Positions 7,372 through 17,084 are shown, counted from the first letter of the stretch. The stretch is 64,000 nt of DNA from Streptacidiphilus rugosus AM-16 (GCF_000744655.1 NZ_JQMJ01000004.1:5766001-5830000), one strand, 5' to 3'. Notes: a model not told the origin generated them from the sequence alone. Numbers and translations: made by a program.

Positions 7372-9411
7372 ATGTCTGTCGTCACCATCGGTATCGGCGT
7401 CCTGCTCGCCGTCCTGCTGCTCATCGGTCTGGGCACGCTGCTGCTCTTCGGCCGGCTGTTCCGCAAGGTGATCCAGGGTGAGGCCCTGATCATCTCCAGG
7501 CCCAAGAGCGTCGACGTCACCTTCACCGGCGCCTTGGTCGTGCCGATGCTGCACCGCGCCGAGGTGATGGACATCTCGGTGAAGACGATCGAGATCTCCC
7601 GCACCGGCCGTGAGGGCATGATCTGCCAGGACAACATCCGCGCCGACATCCAGATCACCTTCTTCGTCCGGGTCAACAAGACCAAAGAGGACGTCATCAA
7701 GGTCGCCCAGGCCATCGGCACCGACCGGGCCAGCCACCAGGAGACGCTGCAGAACCTCTTCAGCGCCAAGTTCGCCGAGGCGCTGCGCACCGTCGGCAAG
7801 CAGCTCGACTTCGTCGACCTCTACACCAAGCGCGAGGAGTTCAGGGACCGCATCATCGCCGCCATCGGGACCGACCTGAACGGTTACCACCTCGAGGACG
7901 CGGCGATCGACCACCTCGAGCAGACGCCGATGTCGCAGCTGGACCCGGCCAACGTCCTCGACGCCCAGGGCATCCGCAAGATCACTGAGCTCACCGCGCT
8001 GGAGCACATCCGCACCAACGACTTCCAGCGCAACGAGCAGATGGAGATCACCCGCCAGGACGTGGACGCCCGCGAGGCCGTCCTGGAGCTCGAACGCCGC
8101 CGCGCCGAGGCGGAGATCCGGCAGCGCAAGGGCATCGAGACGCTGAAGGCCCAGGAGGAGGCCGCCACCGCCCAGGTGCAGGAGGAGGAGCGGCTCAAGG
8201 CGCACAGCGCGCTGCTGCGCACCGAGGAACTGCTGGGCGTCCAGCGCGAGAACCAGCAGCGCGAGATCGCCGTGGCCGAGAAGAACCGCGAGCGGGTCAT
8301 CGCCGTCGAGAACGAGCGGATCGAGAAGGACCGGCTGCTCGAGGTGGTCAACCGCGAGCGCGAGGTGGAGCTCTCCCGCGCGGAGAAGGAGCGTCAGGTC
8401 GAGGTGGAGCGCCGCGGCGTCGCCGAGGTGCTGCGCGAGCGGGTGGCCGTGGACCGCACGGTCGCCGAGCAGGAGGAGGAGATCAAGCGCGTCCGGGTGG
8501 TCCAGGAGGCCGAGCGCACCCGCCAGTCCGTGATCATCGCGGCCGAGGCCGAGGCGCAGGAGCAGCTGGTCAAGGACATCAAGGCGGCGGAGGCCGCCGA
8601 GCAGGCTGCGCACTTCCGGGCCAAGGAGCAGCTGGTGCTGGCCGAGGCGGGCCAGAAGAGCGCCGAGCTCGACGCCGCGGCGGCGGCACTCGCCGCCCAG
8701 GGCGAGCGGGCCAGGGCGGGCGCGACCGGACTGGCGCAGGCCGAGGTCGCGGAGCGTCAGGCGCTGGCCGAGGCGGCCGGCATCAGGGCGCGGCTGGAGG
8801 GCGAGGCCGAGGGTCTCAAGCAGAAGGCCGCGGCGATCGAGAAGGTCGGCCTGGCCGAGGCCGCGGTGACCGAGAGCAAGGCGCAGGCGGAGGCCGTCGG
8901 CATCCGCGAGCGGCTGCTGGGCGAGGCCGCCGGCCTCAAGGAGAAGGCCGCGGCGATGGCCGCGCTGGACGAGGTCTCCCGGGCGCACGAGGAGTTCAGG
9001 CTCCGGCTGGCCGCGGACAAGGAGATCCGCCTGGCGGCGCTGGATGTGCAGCGCAAGGTCGCCGAGGCGCAGGCGGCGGTGCTGGCGGCCGGGCTGGAGA
9101 GCGCGGACATCGACATCGTCGGCGGCGACAGCATGTTCCTGGACCGGCTGGTGAGCGCCGTCTCCTTCGGCAAGGGGATCGACGCGACGGTGCAGAACTC
9201 GGAGACCGTGCGGACGCTGGGCGCCGACTGGCTGAACGGCGAGCGGAGCTTCGGCGCGGACGCGACCGAGGTGCTCGGCTCCCTCGCGGCCGGCGGTCCG
9301 TGGAACCTCGCCATGCTGACCAAGCTGCTGGCGAGCCAGGGCGCCGACGCCACGGCGGCGGTGGTGCCCGCCGACCCCGCCCAGCTCCTGAACGGCAGCA
9401 CGGGCAAGTAG
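7372..9411 (+). CDS. flotillin/YqiK-like SPFH-domain protein
   Basis: A 679-residue protein with an N-terminal membrane anchor (residues 5-25), an SPFH/band-7 domain (about 30-220, beginning VIQGEALIISRPKSVDV), a very long Glu/Ala/Arg-rich coiled coil (about 225-570), and a flotillin-type C-terminus. Flotillins oligomerise at the inner membrane and organise membrane microdomains. The start is ATG 7372 with AAGGGAA upstream. It follows the OB-fold membrane gene by 67 bases and precedes the giant ATPase by 85 bases, all on the plus strand, so the three are probably one transcription unit. The repeated Ala-Glu coiled coil makes the antisense strand look open over kilobases; this is a codon-bias shadow. 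Confidence 0.9.
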   Translation: MSVVTIGIGVLLAVLLLIGLGTLLLFGRLFRKVIQGEALIISRPKSVDVTFTGALVVPMLHRAEVMDISVKTIEISRTGREGMICQDNIRADIQITFFVRVNKTKEDVIKVAQAIGTDRASHQETLQNLFSAKFAEALRTVGKQLDFVDLYTKREEFRDRIIAAIGTDLNGYHLEDAAIDHLEQTPMSQLDPANVLDAQGIRKITELTALEHIRTNDFQRNEQMEITRQDVDAREAVLELERRRAEAEIRQRKGIETLKAQEEAATAQVQEEERLKAHSALLRTEELLGVQRENQQREIAVAEKNRERVIAVENERIEKDRLLEVVNREREVELSRAEKERQVEVERRGVAEVLRERVAVDRTVAEQEEEIKRVRVVQEAERTRQSVIIAAEAEAQEQLVKDIKAAEAAEQAAHFRAKEQLVLAEAGQKSAELDAAAAALAAQGERARAGATGLAQAEVAERQALAEAAGIRARLEGEAEGLKQKAAAIEKVGLAEAAVTESKAQAEAVGIRERLLGEAAGLKEKAAAMAALDEVSRAHEEFRLRLAADKEIRLAALDVQRKVAEAQAAVLAAGLESADIDIVGGDSMFLDRLVSAVSFGKGIDATVQNSETVRTLGADWLNGERSFGADATEVLGSLAAGGPWNLAMLTKLLASQGADATAAVVPADPAQLLNGSTGK

Positions 9412-9496
9412 TCCCGCCCCGCCCGGCGGCGGCACCACCAGTCGAACAGCGCAGTACGGCAACGCAGTAGAGCAGCAGGAGAGAGGCACCACGAAG

Positions 9497-12400
9497 ATGG
9501 GCGTCGAGGACGGCACCTACCAGATCCTGCGGGCACGGCTCGCGGATCGGGCGGCCGAGCTGGGGCGGCGGGCGGGGGAGCTGAACGGTCTCCGGCTGGA
9601 GGTCTTCGGCTCCCGGCCGCTGGAGCTGACCGGGGCGGCCAGGCCGCGCACCGCCGGCGAGGCCGTCGCCTGCGGCCTGGTCCCGGTCGGGCCCGGAGTG
9701 CTGCTGCTGGGCACCTCGGCGCCCGGCCTCGCCGAGGGGATGCTCTCGCTGCACACGCCGGAGGGCGCGGCGCTGGAGCCGGCCGCCGTCCCCGGCCTGC
9801 TCGACGACGAGCGCTTCCACCGCGACCTGGCCGAACTGCTGCGCTACTTCCGCGACTCGCGACTGGTCGACCTGGTGCGGACCGCCCCCGGGCGGCTGCT
9901 GGCGGTGTTCCGCACCGGTGAGAACGAGGGCGACCTCAGGGTGCTGCGCTGGCAGCTGTCGGAGTCCGGGGCGGAGTACCTGGACAACCACGGCGAGCGG
10001 GACCTGCCGCAGCCCCCGGCCTTCGAGCTGCCGTGGACCACCACCGGCCGCGAGCACCACGACCGGGGCCGGATCAGGATCGAGGGCGCGGGCGGCGCGG
10101 TCAGCGTCGCCACCACCGGCGGCAGCCTCACCGTGCAGGCGGTGCCCGGCGGCAGGCCGCTCTTCGAGGAGCCCGTCGACGACCCGCTGCAGAGCCTGGC
10201 CGACGCCGCCGTGGCCTACGCGGTGACCGGACCGCTGCTGCTGCTCCGCGTCCGCCCCTACAACGAGCGGGCCGACCGCTACCTGGTCGTCAACACCCGC
10301 ACCGGCACGGTCCGCCGCCAGGACTCGCTCGGCCTCGGGGCGCGGCTGCTCCCGGCCGAGCAGGGCCTGCTCTTCCCCGGCGGGTACGAGCTGGCCGACG
10401 GCAGCCACCGCTCCTTCCGTCTGGACGAGACGGCCGCCGCGACCGCGGCGGCCCCCGCGGAGCCGACCGCTCCCGCCGACGAACTGCGCTTCGAGGCCGT
10501 CCTGGCCTCTCCCAACGGCGAGGACCTGCTCTACGTGCTGCGCCGCCCCGGGCGTGCCCAGGTGCTGCTGCTGCCGTGGAACACCGTCCGGCGGGAGGCC
10601 GCCGCCGCCCTGCACGGAGCCGGCTTCGCACTGCTGCCCGACGGGAGCCTGGTCCTGCTCAAGCCGGACCGCGAGCCGGTCCGCACCCACGAACTCCAGC
10701 TCTGGCGCACCCCGTTCGTCTCGGCCGACCACGCTGCCGCGCAGCCCGTGGGTGACGGGCCGCTGGAACGCATCGGCAACGCCGACCTGGTGCGCGGCAT
10801 CGCGGACTGCCTCGACGTGGTCCGCAACGCGAGCGTGGACCCGGCCACCGAGGCGGGCTCCGTCTTCTCCCCCGCGCTGATCCTGGACGGCTGCACCAAG
10901 GCCGCCGATCGCCACTACTGGCTGGCCGACACCGGCCTGCTCGCACCCCTGGTCGAACTGCGCGACGCCGCCCAGCAGTTGGCCGCCGAGCAGGAGCGGG
11001 TCAACGCGCTCGCGGCGCGTGCCGCGGAGGCGCTGGAGCAGGCGGACGAGGAGGCCGCCGCGCTGGTCCGCCGCTCGCACGGCGAGCCGCCGGCCGATGC
11101 CGACGGCTGGACCGCGCTGCTGGCCGACCTGCGCCGCGCTCAGGGCCGCGCCCACACACTGCGGGAGCTGCCCCAGCTCGACCTCGCCGCGCTCGACGTC
11201 GTGGAGAGCCGGCTCGCGGACGAGCTCGCCGGCGCGACCGACCGCGCCTTCGCCTACTTCGCCGGACCCGACGCCTTCGCCGAGCCGCTCGCCGCCGCCC
11301 GCGCGGCCGCCGCCACCGCCGCGGAGACCGCCACCGCCGCCGAGGCCGCCCGGCTGGCCGAGAGCCTGACCGAGCAGGCCGAGTCGCTGGGCGTGGTCAC
11401 CGATCTGGTGACGGGCGCGGTGAGCGCCGAGCCGGGCGCGGGCACCGCCGTGCTGCTGGCCATCGGCGAGGTGCTGGCCGCCGTCAACCGGGCCCGTGCC
11501 GTGCTGGCGACCCGTCGCAGGACGCTGCTGGAGAGCGAGCACCGGGCCGCCCACGCCGCCGAGTCGGCGCTGCTGGCCCAGGCCACCACGGCGGCCCTCG
11601 CCGCCGCCGACGCCCCCGCCTCCTGCGACGACCAGCTGGCCAGACTGCTGCTGCGGCTGGACGGCCTGGAGGCCCGCTTCGCCGAGGCCGAGGACCTCGC
11701 CGCGGAGCTGGCCGACCGCCGCGTCGAGATCCAGCAGGCCTTCGCCGCACGGCGGCAGACCCTGCTGGACGAGTCCGCCGCCCGCGCGGACCGGGCCGCG
11801 GCCTCCGCGACCCGCGCCCTGGACGCGCTGCGGCGCAGGCTGGACGGCCTGGCCTCGCCCGAGGACGTCCAGGCCGCGCTGGCCTCCGATCCGATGGCGC
11901 TGCGCGTCCGCTCCGCCGCCGAGGAGCTGCGCGCCCTGGACCAGCGGGTCCGGGCGCAGGAGCTGGAGGACGCGCTGCTCGGCGCGGGCCAGACGGCGGT
12001 GCGGGCGCTGCGCGACCGGGCCGACCTGTCCGCCGACGGCGGCGCGAGCGTCCGCCTGGGACGCCACCGCTTCGCGGTCCGCCGCGAGCCGGTCGAGCTG
12101 ACCCTGTTGCCGGAGGGTGAGGAGCTGGTCTTCGCGGTCACCGGCACCTCCTACCGCCGCGCGGCCCGGCTCCCCGAACTGCTGGCGGGACGCGAGTTCT
12201 GGACCCAGCCGCTGGTGAGCGAGTCGCCCGCGCTCTACCGCGCCGAGTACCTGGCCGCCGGTCTGCTGGACGCGGCCACCGACGAGCCCGCGCTGCCGCA
12301 GGTACGCCGGGCCGCGGAGCGCGCGTACGACGAGGGCTACGAGCGCGGCGTCCACGACGAGGACGCGGCCCTGATCCTGGAGGCGCTGCTGCGGCTGCGG

Positions 12401-14272
12401 GCGAACGCGGGCCTGTTGGCGCACCCGGCCGAGGTCAGGGTCACCGCGCAGCTGTTCTGGGCCTTCGGCGCGGCCGAGCCGCGCCGTGCGGCCTGGCGGC
12501 GCAGGGCCCGCTCGCTCGCACTGGCCAGGGGGGCCTTCGGCCCGGCCGCGACGCCGGCGGCCGTCGGCCTGCTCTGCGCCGAACTGTCCGCCGGTGCGGC
12601 CGAGTTCGCCGCGGCCCACGGCCTGCCGGAGACCGCCCCGGTGGGCGACTACCTGTTCGAGGAGCTGGCAGGCCCGCACGAGGGCTTCGCGACCAGCGCC
12701 ACCGCCCGCGAGCTCCTGGAGGCCTTCCGACGCACCGACATCGCACCGCGGCTCGTCGACGACCTCGCCGCGCTCGGCGACGACCTGCACGCGGGACACC
12801 AGCTCGCCGCCGCCTGGCTGGAGTCCTTCACCGCCGCCACCGGCACGGACGCCGACGGCCTCCCCGAGGCGGTGGCCCAGCTCTGCGCCCCCGAACTGCC
12901 CCGCTACGACGTCGCCGCCCCGCTCGGCGCGACCGTCGAGGGACTGCTCGGCACCCACCCCCGGGTCAAGGACGGCAGGCTGACCGTCCGCCTCGACCGG
13001 CTGCCCTTCGACGCACGGGCCTTCAGGGAGGAGCGCGCCCCCGCGTTCCGCGCCTTCCAGCGACAGCGCGCGGACGCCCTGGCCGCCGAACGCGTCCGGC
13101 TGCGGCTGGACGACTACCGCCCCCGCCCGTTGGCCGGCTTCGTCAGGAACCGGCTGATCGACGAGGTCTACCTGCCGCTGGTCGGCGACAACCTGGCCAA
13201 GCAGCTGGGCTCGCTCGGCGGCACCCCGGACCGCAGCGGACTGCTGCTCCTGCTCTCCCCGCCCGGGTACGGCAAGACCACGCTGCTGGAGTACGTCGCC
13301 GAGCGGCTCGGCCTCCTGATGGTCCATGTCGACGGGCCCGCGCTGGGCCACGGAACCACCTCGCTCGACCCGTCCCTCGCTCCGGACGCCGCGGCCCGCC
13401 GCGAGGTCGAGAAGATGGTCTTCGCCCTGGAGGCGGGCAGCAACGTGCTGCTGCACCTGGACGACATCCAGCACGTCTCCACGGAGCTGCTGGAGAAGTT
13501 CATCCCGCTCTGCGACGCGCAGCGCCGGATCGAGGCGGTCAGCGACGGCCGGGCCCGCAGCTTCGACCTGCGCGGCCGCCGCTTCGCGGTCTGCCTCTCA
13601 GGGAACCCCTACGCGGGGAACGGGCACCGCTTCCAGGTGCCCGACATGCTCGCCAACCGAGCCGACCTGTGGAACCTGGGCGAGGTTCTGAGCGGGCACC
13701 AGGAGCTGTTCGCGAGCTCCTTCCTGGAGAACGCGCTGGCCGCCAACCCGGTCCTGGCCCCGCTGGCGGGCGGCGACCCGGCCGAGCTGCGCCTGCTGAT
13801 CGCGCTGGCCGACGGCGATCCGGCCGCCCGGGCCGACCAGCTGACCCGTCCCGTCCACGACCTCGACCGGGTGCTGGCCACCCTGGCCCGGCTGCGCCGG
13901 ATCCAGCACACGGTGCTGGCGGTCAACCGCGCCTACATCGCCTCGGCCGCGCAACAGAGCGCCGACCGGCTGGAACCGCCGTTCCTGCTCCAGGGGTCCT
14001 ACCGGACCATGGCCCAACTCGCCGCCAGGGTGGATCCGGTGCAGAGCGACGAGGAGATCGAGGCGCTGCTGGACGAGCACTACCTGGCCGAGGCGCAGGC
14101 GCTCGGCAGCTCCGCCGAGGCCAACCTGCTCAAGCTGGCCCTGCTCCGCGGCCGGGCCACCGGGGAGCAGACCGCCCGCTGGCGGGCGCTCTGCGCGGGC
14201 TACGTCCCCTCGGGCAGCTCGTCGGGCCACCCCAACAGCCTGGCGCCGAAGACGGCCGTCTCCAGGGTGTAG
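9497..14272 (+). CDS. giant coiled-coil AAA+ ATPase (annotated elsewhere as DNA repair ATPase)
   Basis: A 1591-residue protein. Residues 1-480 form a beta-rich repeat-like region; about 480-830 is Ala/Arg/Glu-rich helical coiled coil; the C-terminal part is an AAA+ module with P-loop SPPGYGKTT near residue 1253, Walker B VLLHLDDIQ near 1316 and a sensor-like LSGNPYAGNG near 1365. From memory, Streptomyces homologues are labelled DNA repair ATPase without strong evidence. Position after OB-fold and flotillin genes suggests instead a membrane-associated remodelling ATPase acting with the flotillin scaffold; that is inference. The last 73 bases overlap the 3' end of the convergent pucR-type gene. 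High G+C and long reading frame match the core genome. Confidence 0.82.
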   Translation: MGVEDGTYQILRARLADRAAELGRRAGELNGLRLEVFGSRPLELTGAARPRTAGEAVACGLVPVGPGVLLLGTSAPGLAEGMLSLHTPEGAALEPAAVPGLLDDERFHRDLAELLRYFRDSRLVDLVRTAPGRLLAVFRTGENEGDLRVLRWQLSESGAEYLDNHGERDLPQPPAFELPWTTTGREHHDRGRIRIEGAGGAVSVATTGGSLTVQAVPGGRPLFEEPVDDPLQSLADAAVAYAVTGPLLLLRVRPYNERADRYLVVNTRTGTVRRQDSLGLGARLLPAEQGLLFPGGYELADGSHRSFRLDETAAATAAAPAEPTAPADELRFEAVLASPNGEDLLYVLRRPGRAQVLLLPWNTVRREAAAALHGAGFALLPDGSLVLLKPDREPVRTHELQLWRTPFVSADHAAAQPVGDGPLERIGNADLVRGIADCLDVVRNASVDPATEAGSVFSPALILDGCTKAADRHYWLADTGLLAPLVELRDAAQQLAAEQERVNALAARAAEALEQADEEAAALVRRSHGEPPADADGWTALLADLRRAQGRAHTLRELPQLDLAALDVVESRLADELAGATDRAFAYFAGPDAFAEPLAAARAAAATAAETATAAEAARLAESLTEQAESLGVVTDLVTGAVSAEPGAGTAVLLAIGEVLAAVNRARAVLATRRRTLLESEHRAAHAAESALLAQATTAALAAADAPASCDDQLARLLLRLDGLEARFAEAEDLAAELADRRVEIQQAFAARRQTLLDESAARADRAAASATRALDALRRRLDGLASPEDVQAALASDPMALRVRSAAEELRALDQRVRAQELEDALLGAGQTAVRALRDRADLSADGGASVRLGRHRFAVRREPVELTLLPEGEELVFAVTGTSYRRAARLPELLAGREFWTQPLVSESPALYRAEYLAAGLLDAATDEPALPQVRRAAERAYDEGYERGVHDEDAALILEALLRLRANAGLLAHPAEVRVTAQLFWAFGAAEPRRAAWRRRARSLALARGAFGPAATPAAVGLLCAELSAGAAEFAAAHGLPETAPVGDYLFEELAGPHEGFATSATARELLEAFRRTDIAPRLVDDLAALGDDLHAGHQLAAAWLESFTAATGTDADGLPEAVAQLCAPELPRYDVAAPLGATVEGLLGTHPRVKDGRLTVRLDRLPFDARAFREERAPAFRAFQRQRADALAAERVRLRLDDYRPRPLAGFVRNRLIDEVYLPLVGDNLAKQLGSLGGTPDRSGLLLLLSPPGYGKTTLLEYVAERLGLLMVHVDGPALGHGTTSLDPSLAPDAAARREVEKMVFALEAGSNVLLHLDDIQHVSTELLEKFIPLCDAQRRIEAVSDGRARSFDLRGRRFAVCLSGNPYAGNGHRFQVPDMLANRADLWNLGEVLSGHQELFASSFLENALAANPVLAPLAGGDPAELRLLIALADGDPAARADQLTRPVHDLDRVLATLARLRRIQHTVLAVNRAYIASAAQQSADRLEPPFLLQGSYRTMAQLAARVDPVQSDEEIEALLDEHYLAEAQALGSSAEANLLKLALLRGRATGEQTARWRALCAGYVPSGSSSGHPNSLAPKTAVSRV

Positions 14273-15288
14273 CGCTGCAGCGAGTCGTCCGGGTCGAGGC
14301 CGGTGAGCCGGACGATCCTGGCCACCCGGTAGGAGAGCGCCCGGACGCTGAGGCCGAGCCGCCTGGCCGCCTCCGCGGTGACGTAACGCGACTCGGCGTA
14401 GGCGGCCAGGGTCTCCAGCAGCGGCTGCGGCCCGCCGCGGGTCTCCCGCAGCGGGCCGAGCACGCCCCGCACCAGCTCGACCAGGGCGTCCCTGTCGCGC
14501 AGCAGCACGGGCAGCACCAGCAGGTCGGCCGCACGCAGCAGCTGTCCCGGCAGGGCCAGCCGCTCGGCCTGCTCCAGGGCGCCGCGCGCCTCCTCGTAGG
14601 AGCGCACCACCCCGCCGGGCCCGCTGTGCGGACGGCCGATCGCGACCCGCCGTCCCTCCGTCAGCTCGGCGAAGGCCCGCACCGCAGCGGTCTCGCCGGG
14701 GCCGCCGGGCACGATGCAGACCAGGCGGCCGTGCTTCACCGCGAGCAGCAGCTCCTGCTCGCCGAAGCGGCCGAGCAGTTGCCGCTCCACGCCGCGCACC
14801 AGCGGGTCCTCCAGGCTGTAGCCGTCCCCTTCGGCGACCGCCACCACATGGGAGCAGGCCAGGTTGAGGCCGAAGCGTTCCGCGTGCTCGGCCAGCCGCC
14901 CGAGATCGCTGCGGCTGCTGAGCAGGTCGGCGACGAACTCGCGGCGCTCGGCCTCCTCCTGCTGCAGCAGCTCCCGGTAGGCGCGCCCGTAGCCGGCGGC
15001 CAGCGCGGCGACGGCCGCGCGCAGCGCCGTCATCGACGCGTCGCCGACGGGCTCCCCGGCCCAGACGCGGCCGCTCACCGCGAGCCGCTCGTCGATCAGC
15101 TCGGCGAGCCCGCGTCCCTCGGCGGCGGCCAGTGCGCCGTGGTGGCGCAGCGACTCGACCTCGTCGCGGCGCAGCCGCCGCCCGCTTCTGCCGATCTCGA
15201 CGAGCAACGGACCCCAGGCGTCGACCGCGGCGCCGGGGCCCCCGGACGACGGCGCGGACGAGCCCGATGCCGGAGTGACCGTGGCCAT
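14200..15288 (-). CDS. PucR/CdaR-type helix-turn-helix transcriptional regulator
   Basis: The chosen start is the ATG at 15288, preceded on the minus strand by AAGGAAG; it gives 362 residues. An N-terminal helical region and a central GGDEF-like/CdaR-type domain (about 110-270) are followed by a C-terminal PucR helix-turn-helix (about 295-355) with the typical LSVRALSYRVARI...TGLDPDD pattern. PucR-family proteins are usually transcriptional activators for catabolic or developmental genes. The gene is convergent with, and overlaps, the giant ATPase by 73 bases, and is divergent from the DUF574 methyltransferase. Ligand and targets are unknown. Confidence 0.85.
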   Translation of the reverse strand: MATVTPASGSSAPSSGGPGAAVDAWGPLLVEIGRSGRRLRRDEVESLRHHGALAAAEGRGLAELIDERLAVSGRVWAGEPVGDASMTALRAAVAALAAGYGRAYRELLQQEEAERREFVADLLSSRSDLGRLAEHAERFGLNLACSHVVAVAEGDGYSLEDPLVRGVERQLLGRFGEQELLLAVKHGRLVCIVPGGPGETAAVRAFAELTEGRRVAIGRPHSGPGGVVRSYEEARGALEQAERLALPGQLLRAADLLVLPVLLRDRDALVELVRGVLGPLRETRGGPQPLLETLAAYAESRYVTAEAARRLGLSVRALSYRVARIVRLTGLDPDDSLQRYTLETAVFGARLLGWPDELPEGT

Positions 15289-15466
15289 CTCCGCTTCCTT
15301 CCCCCGTGACGACACAGACGCGCCAGCGTACCGGTCGCACCCGGAGCGTTCGCCAGAGGGCGCAACAACATCCGGTCCGCGGGTAGTTGTCGGTGGAAGA
15401 CGCACGTGGCAGGGTGTGCTGACCGTACTTCCTGAGGCACGCGCGTCGAGTGGCGGATCGGGCTGG

Positions 15467-16279
15467 ATGAACCAGGACATGGGCCGGGAGCCGCCGGCGA
15501 TCGACACCAGCGTGGCCCACTCGGCCCGCATGTACGACTACTGGCTGGGCGGCCGGACGAACTTCGCCCCGGACCGGGAGCTGGGCGACGCCGTCGAGCG
15601 GGTCATCCCGACGATCCGGGCGATGGCGAGGGAGAACCGGCGCTTCCTCGGCCGCGCCGTCCGGCACATGGTGCATCTGCAGGGCATCCGTCAGTTCCTG
15701 GACATCGGCACCGGCATACCGACCGAGAACAACACCCACGAGGTGGCCCAGCAGGCGGACCCCAGCGCACGGGTCGTCTACGTCGACAACGACCCGATCG
15801 TGCTGGCCCACGCCCGCGCGCTGATGTCCGGCACGCCGACGGGCCGCACGGCCTTCCTCCAGGCCGACCTGCGCGACCCCCGGGCGATCCTGCGCCACCG
15901 CTCGCTGCGCGAGACCCTCGACCTGCGCGAGCCGGTCGGGCTGATCCTGGTCGGCGTGCTGATGCTGGTCGCCGACGCGGACGACCCGTGGGACAAGGTG
16001 GCCACCCTGCTGGAGGCGCTCCCCTCGGGCAGCTGCCTCGCGCTGACCCACGTCACCGCGGACTTCGACCCGGAGTCCGTCGGCGCGGTGGTCTCCGCCG
16101 AGGGCGAGGGCCGGATCACCCTGGCCCCCCGCCCCAGGGACGAGGTCGCCCGCTTCTTCGGCGACTGGGAACCCGTCCAGCCGGGCATCGTCCCCGTCAT
16201 GGCCTGGCGCCCCGACGGCCCCGCCCCGGCCGACCCGGAGGCCGCGTACTACTGGGCCGGCCTGGCCCGCAAGCGCTGA
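15467..16279 (+). CDS. DUF574-type SAM-dependent methyltransferase
   Basis: Starting at ATG 15467 the product has 270 residues, the usual length for this actinobacterial family (S-adenosyl methyltransferase, Pfam Methyltransf_19). Visible signatures are ARMYDYWLGGR (20-30), the SAM loop FLDIGTGIPT (77-86), and the acidic strand end YVDNDP (105-110). The family is much expanded in Streptomyces and its substrates are mostly unknown. The gene is divergent from the PucR-type regulator, with 178 bases between the starts. The stop is followed 45 bases later by the end of the convergent hbpS gene. Confidence 0.88.
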   Translation: MNQDMGREPPAIDTSVAHSARMYDYWLGGRTNFAPDRELGDAVERVIPTIRAMARENRRFLGRAVRHMVHLQGIRQFLDIGTGIPTENNTHEVAQQADPSARVVYVDNDPIVLAHARALMSGTPTGRTAFLQADLRDPRAILRHRSLRETLDLREPVGLILVGVLMLVADADDPWDKVATLLEALPSGSCLALTHVTADFDPESVGAVVSAEGEGRITLAPRPRDEVARFFGDWEPVQPGIVPVMAWRPDGPAPADPEAAYYWAGLARKR

Positions 16280-16324
16280 CCCCTGCGGGGAGCCGGGTCG
16301 GTGGCCAGGCTGTGCGGCCGCGGG

Positions 16325-16867
16325 TCAGCGGCCCAGGGCCGTGACGCCCGCCTGGGCGTAGCGCTCGTCCTGGTCGCCGCTGGGGGCGCCGGCCACGCCG
16401 ACCGCGGCGATCGGCGCGCCCTGGGCGTCGACCGGGGCGCCGCCGGCGAGGAAGAGCGTGCCGGGAATGTCCTTCAGGTTCGGGGCCTGGGCAAGTCGCT
16501 TGGCCAGCTCGGAGGTGGGGGCGTTCCAGGAGACCGCCGTGTAGGCCTTCTCCGCAGCCGAGTCGTAGGACTGCGGGCCCGCGCCGTCGCCGCGCAGGGT
16601 GACCAGGGTGTTGCCGTCACGGTCCACGACCGCCACGGACACCCGCTGGCCGTCCTTGGTCGCGGCGTCGAGCGCGGCCTGGGCGGCCTTCGTCGCGGCG
16701 GCGACGGTGAGGTGGGTGGTCTGCCGCAGCTCCTTCGGGGCCGGCCCGGCGGACGCGGCGTCGGCGCTGGTCGCCATCGCGCCGAGCGAGGCCACGCTGA
16801 CCGCGGCCACGCCGAGCGCCCCGGTGAGGACGCGGGCCCGCAGCGAGATCGTGTTCAGCTTCTTCAT
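16325..16867 (-). CDS. hbpS: secreted haem-binding protein HbpS (GlcG family)
   Basis: The ATG at 16867 is preceded by AAGGAG. The 180-residue product has a typical signal peptide (KK..., hydrophobic core, cleavage near ATSADA at about 31-36) and a GlcG/HbpS domain (LTVAAATKAAQAALDAA..., RVSVAVVDRDGNTLV..., GAPVDAQGAPIAAVGVAG). In S. reticuli extracellular HbpS binds haem and controls the SenS sensor kinase under haem/oxidative stress. Here a kinase/regulator pair of the SenS/SenR type starts 217 bases away on the opposite strand, which supports the assignment strongly. Confidence 0.88.
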   Translation of the reverse strand: MKKLNTISLRARVLTGALGVAAVSVASLGAMATSADAASAGPAPKELRQTTHLTVAAATKAAQAALDAATKDGQRVSVAVVDRDGNTLVTLRGDGAGPQSYDSAAEKAYTAVSWNAPTSELAKRLAQAPNLKDIPGTLFLAGGAPVDAQGAPIAAVGVAGAPSGDQDERYAQAGVTALGR

Positions 16868-16963
16868 GGCTTCTGCTCCTTGGATCGGGGGGTGTTCCGG
16901 GTGTTCCCTTCGCTGATTCGATCCTCCGTCCGGCCCGGGGGCCCGACGGTCGGCGCAGCGGCT

Positions 16964-16982
16964 CGTCCGGCGTGACCGGACG
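16964..16982. promoter_or_regulatory. inverted repeat CGTCCGG-N5-CCGGACG between hbpS and senS
   Basis: Two perfect 7-base arms with a 5-base spacer lie in the divergent hbpS/senS promoter region. It is a candidate operator for SenR or another regulator. No binding is shown; the site is read from symmetry and location only. Confidence 0.45.
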
Positions 16983-16995
16983 GAGGACGCGGGGG

Positions 16996-17011
16996 TCAGC
17001 CGATCGGCTGA
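16996..17011. promoter_or_regulatory. perfect 16-bp palindrome upstream of senS
   Basis: TCAGCCGATCGGCTGA is a perfect palindrome 14 bases after the inverted repeat at 16964-16982 and about 70 bases before the senS start. It is a good candidate dimer-binding site in the shared regulatory region. The binding protein is not known. Confidence 0.5.
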
Positions 17012-17084
17012 TGCGGAGCCCGGCCCACCGGGTGACGATGGGCCTGTCGGAGCAGGTCGGCGGCCCACTGAGGAGGAGGTGCGG

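Noticed and set aside
8996..13474. Very long open frame on the minus strand across the flotillin and ATPase genes
   Set aside because: It is the codon-bias shadow of the plus-strand genes: composition is repetitive Arg/Gly/Gln with no domain, start site or ribosome site.
13598..16051. Minus-strand open frame spanning the ATPase end, PucR-type gene and methyltransferase
   Set aside because: It spans three supported genes in another frame, and consists of Arg/Gly/Ala runs.
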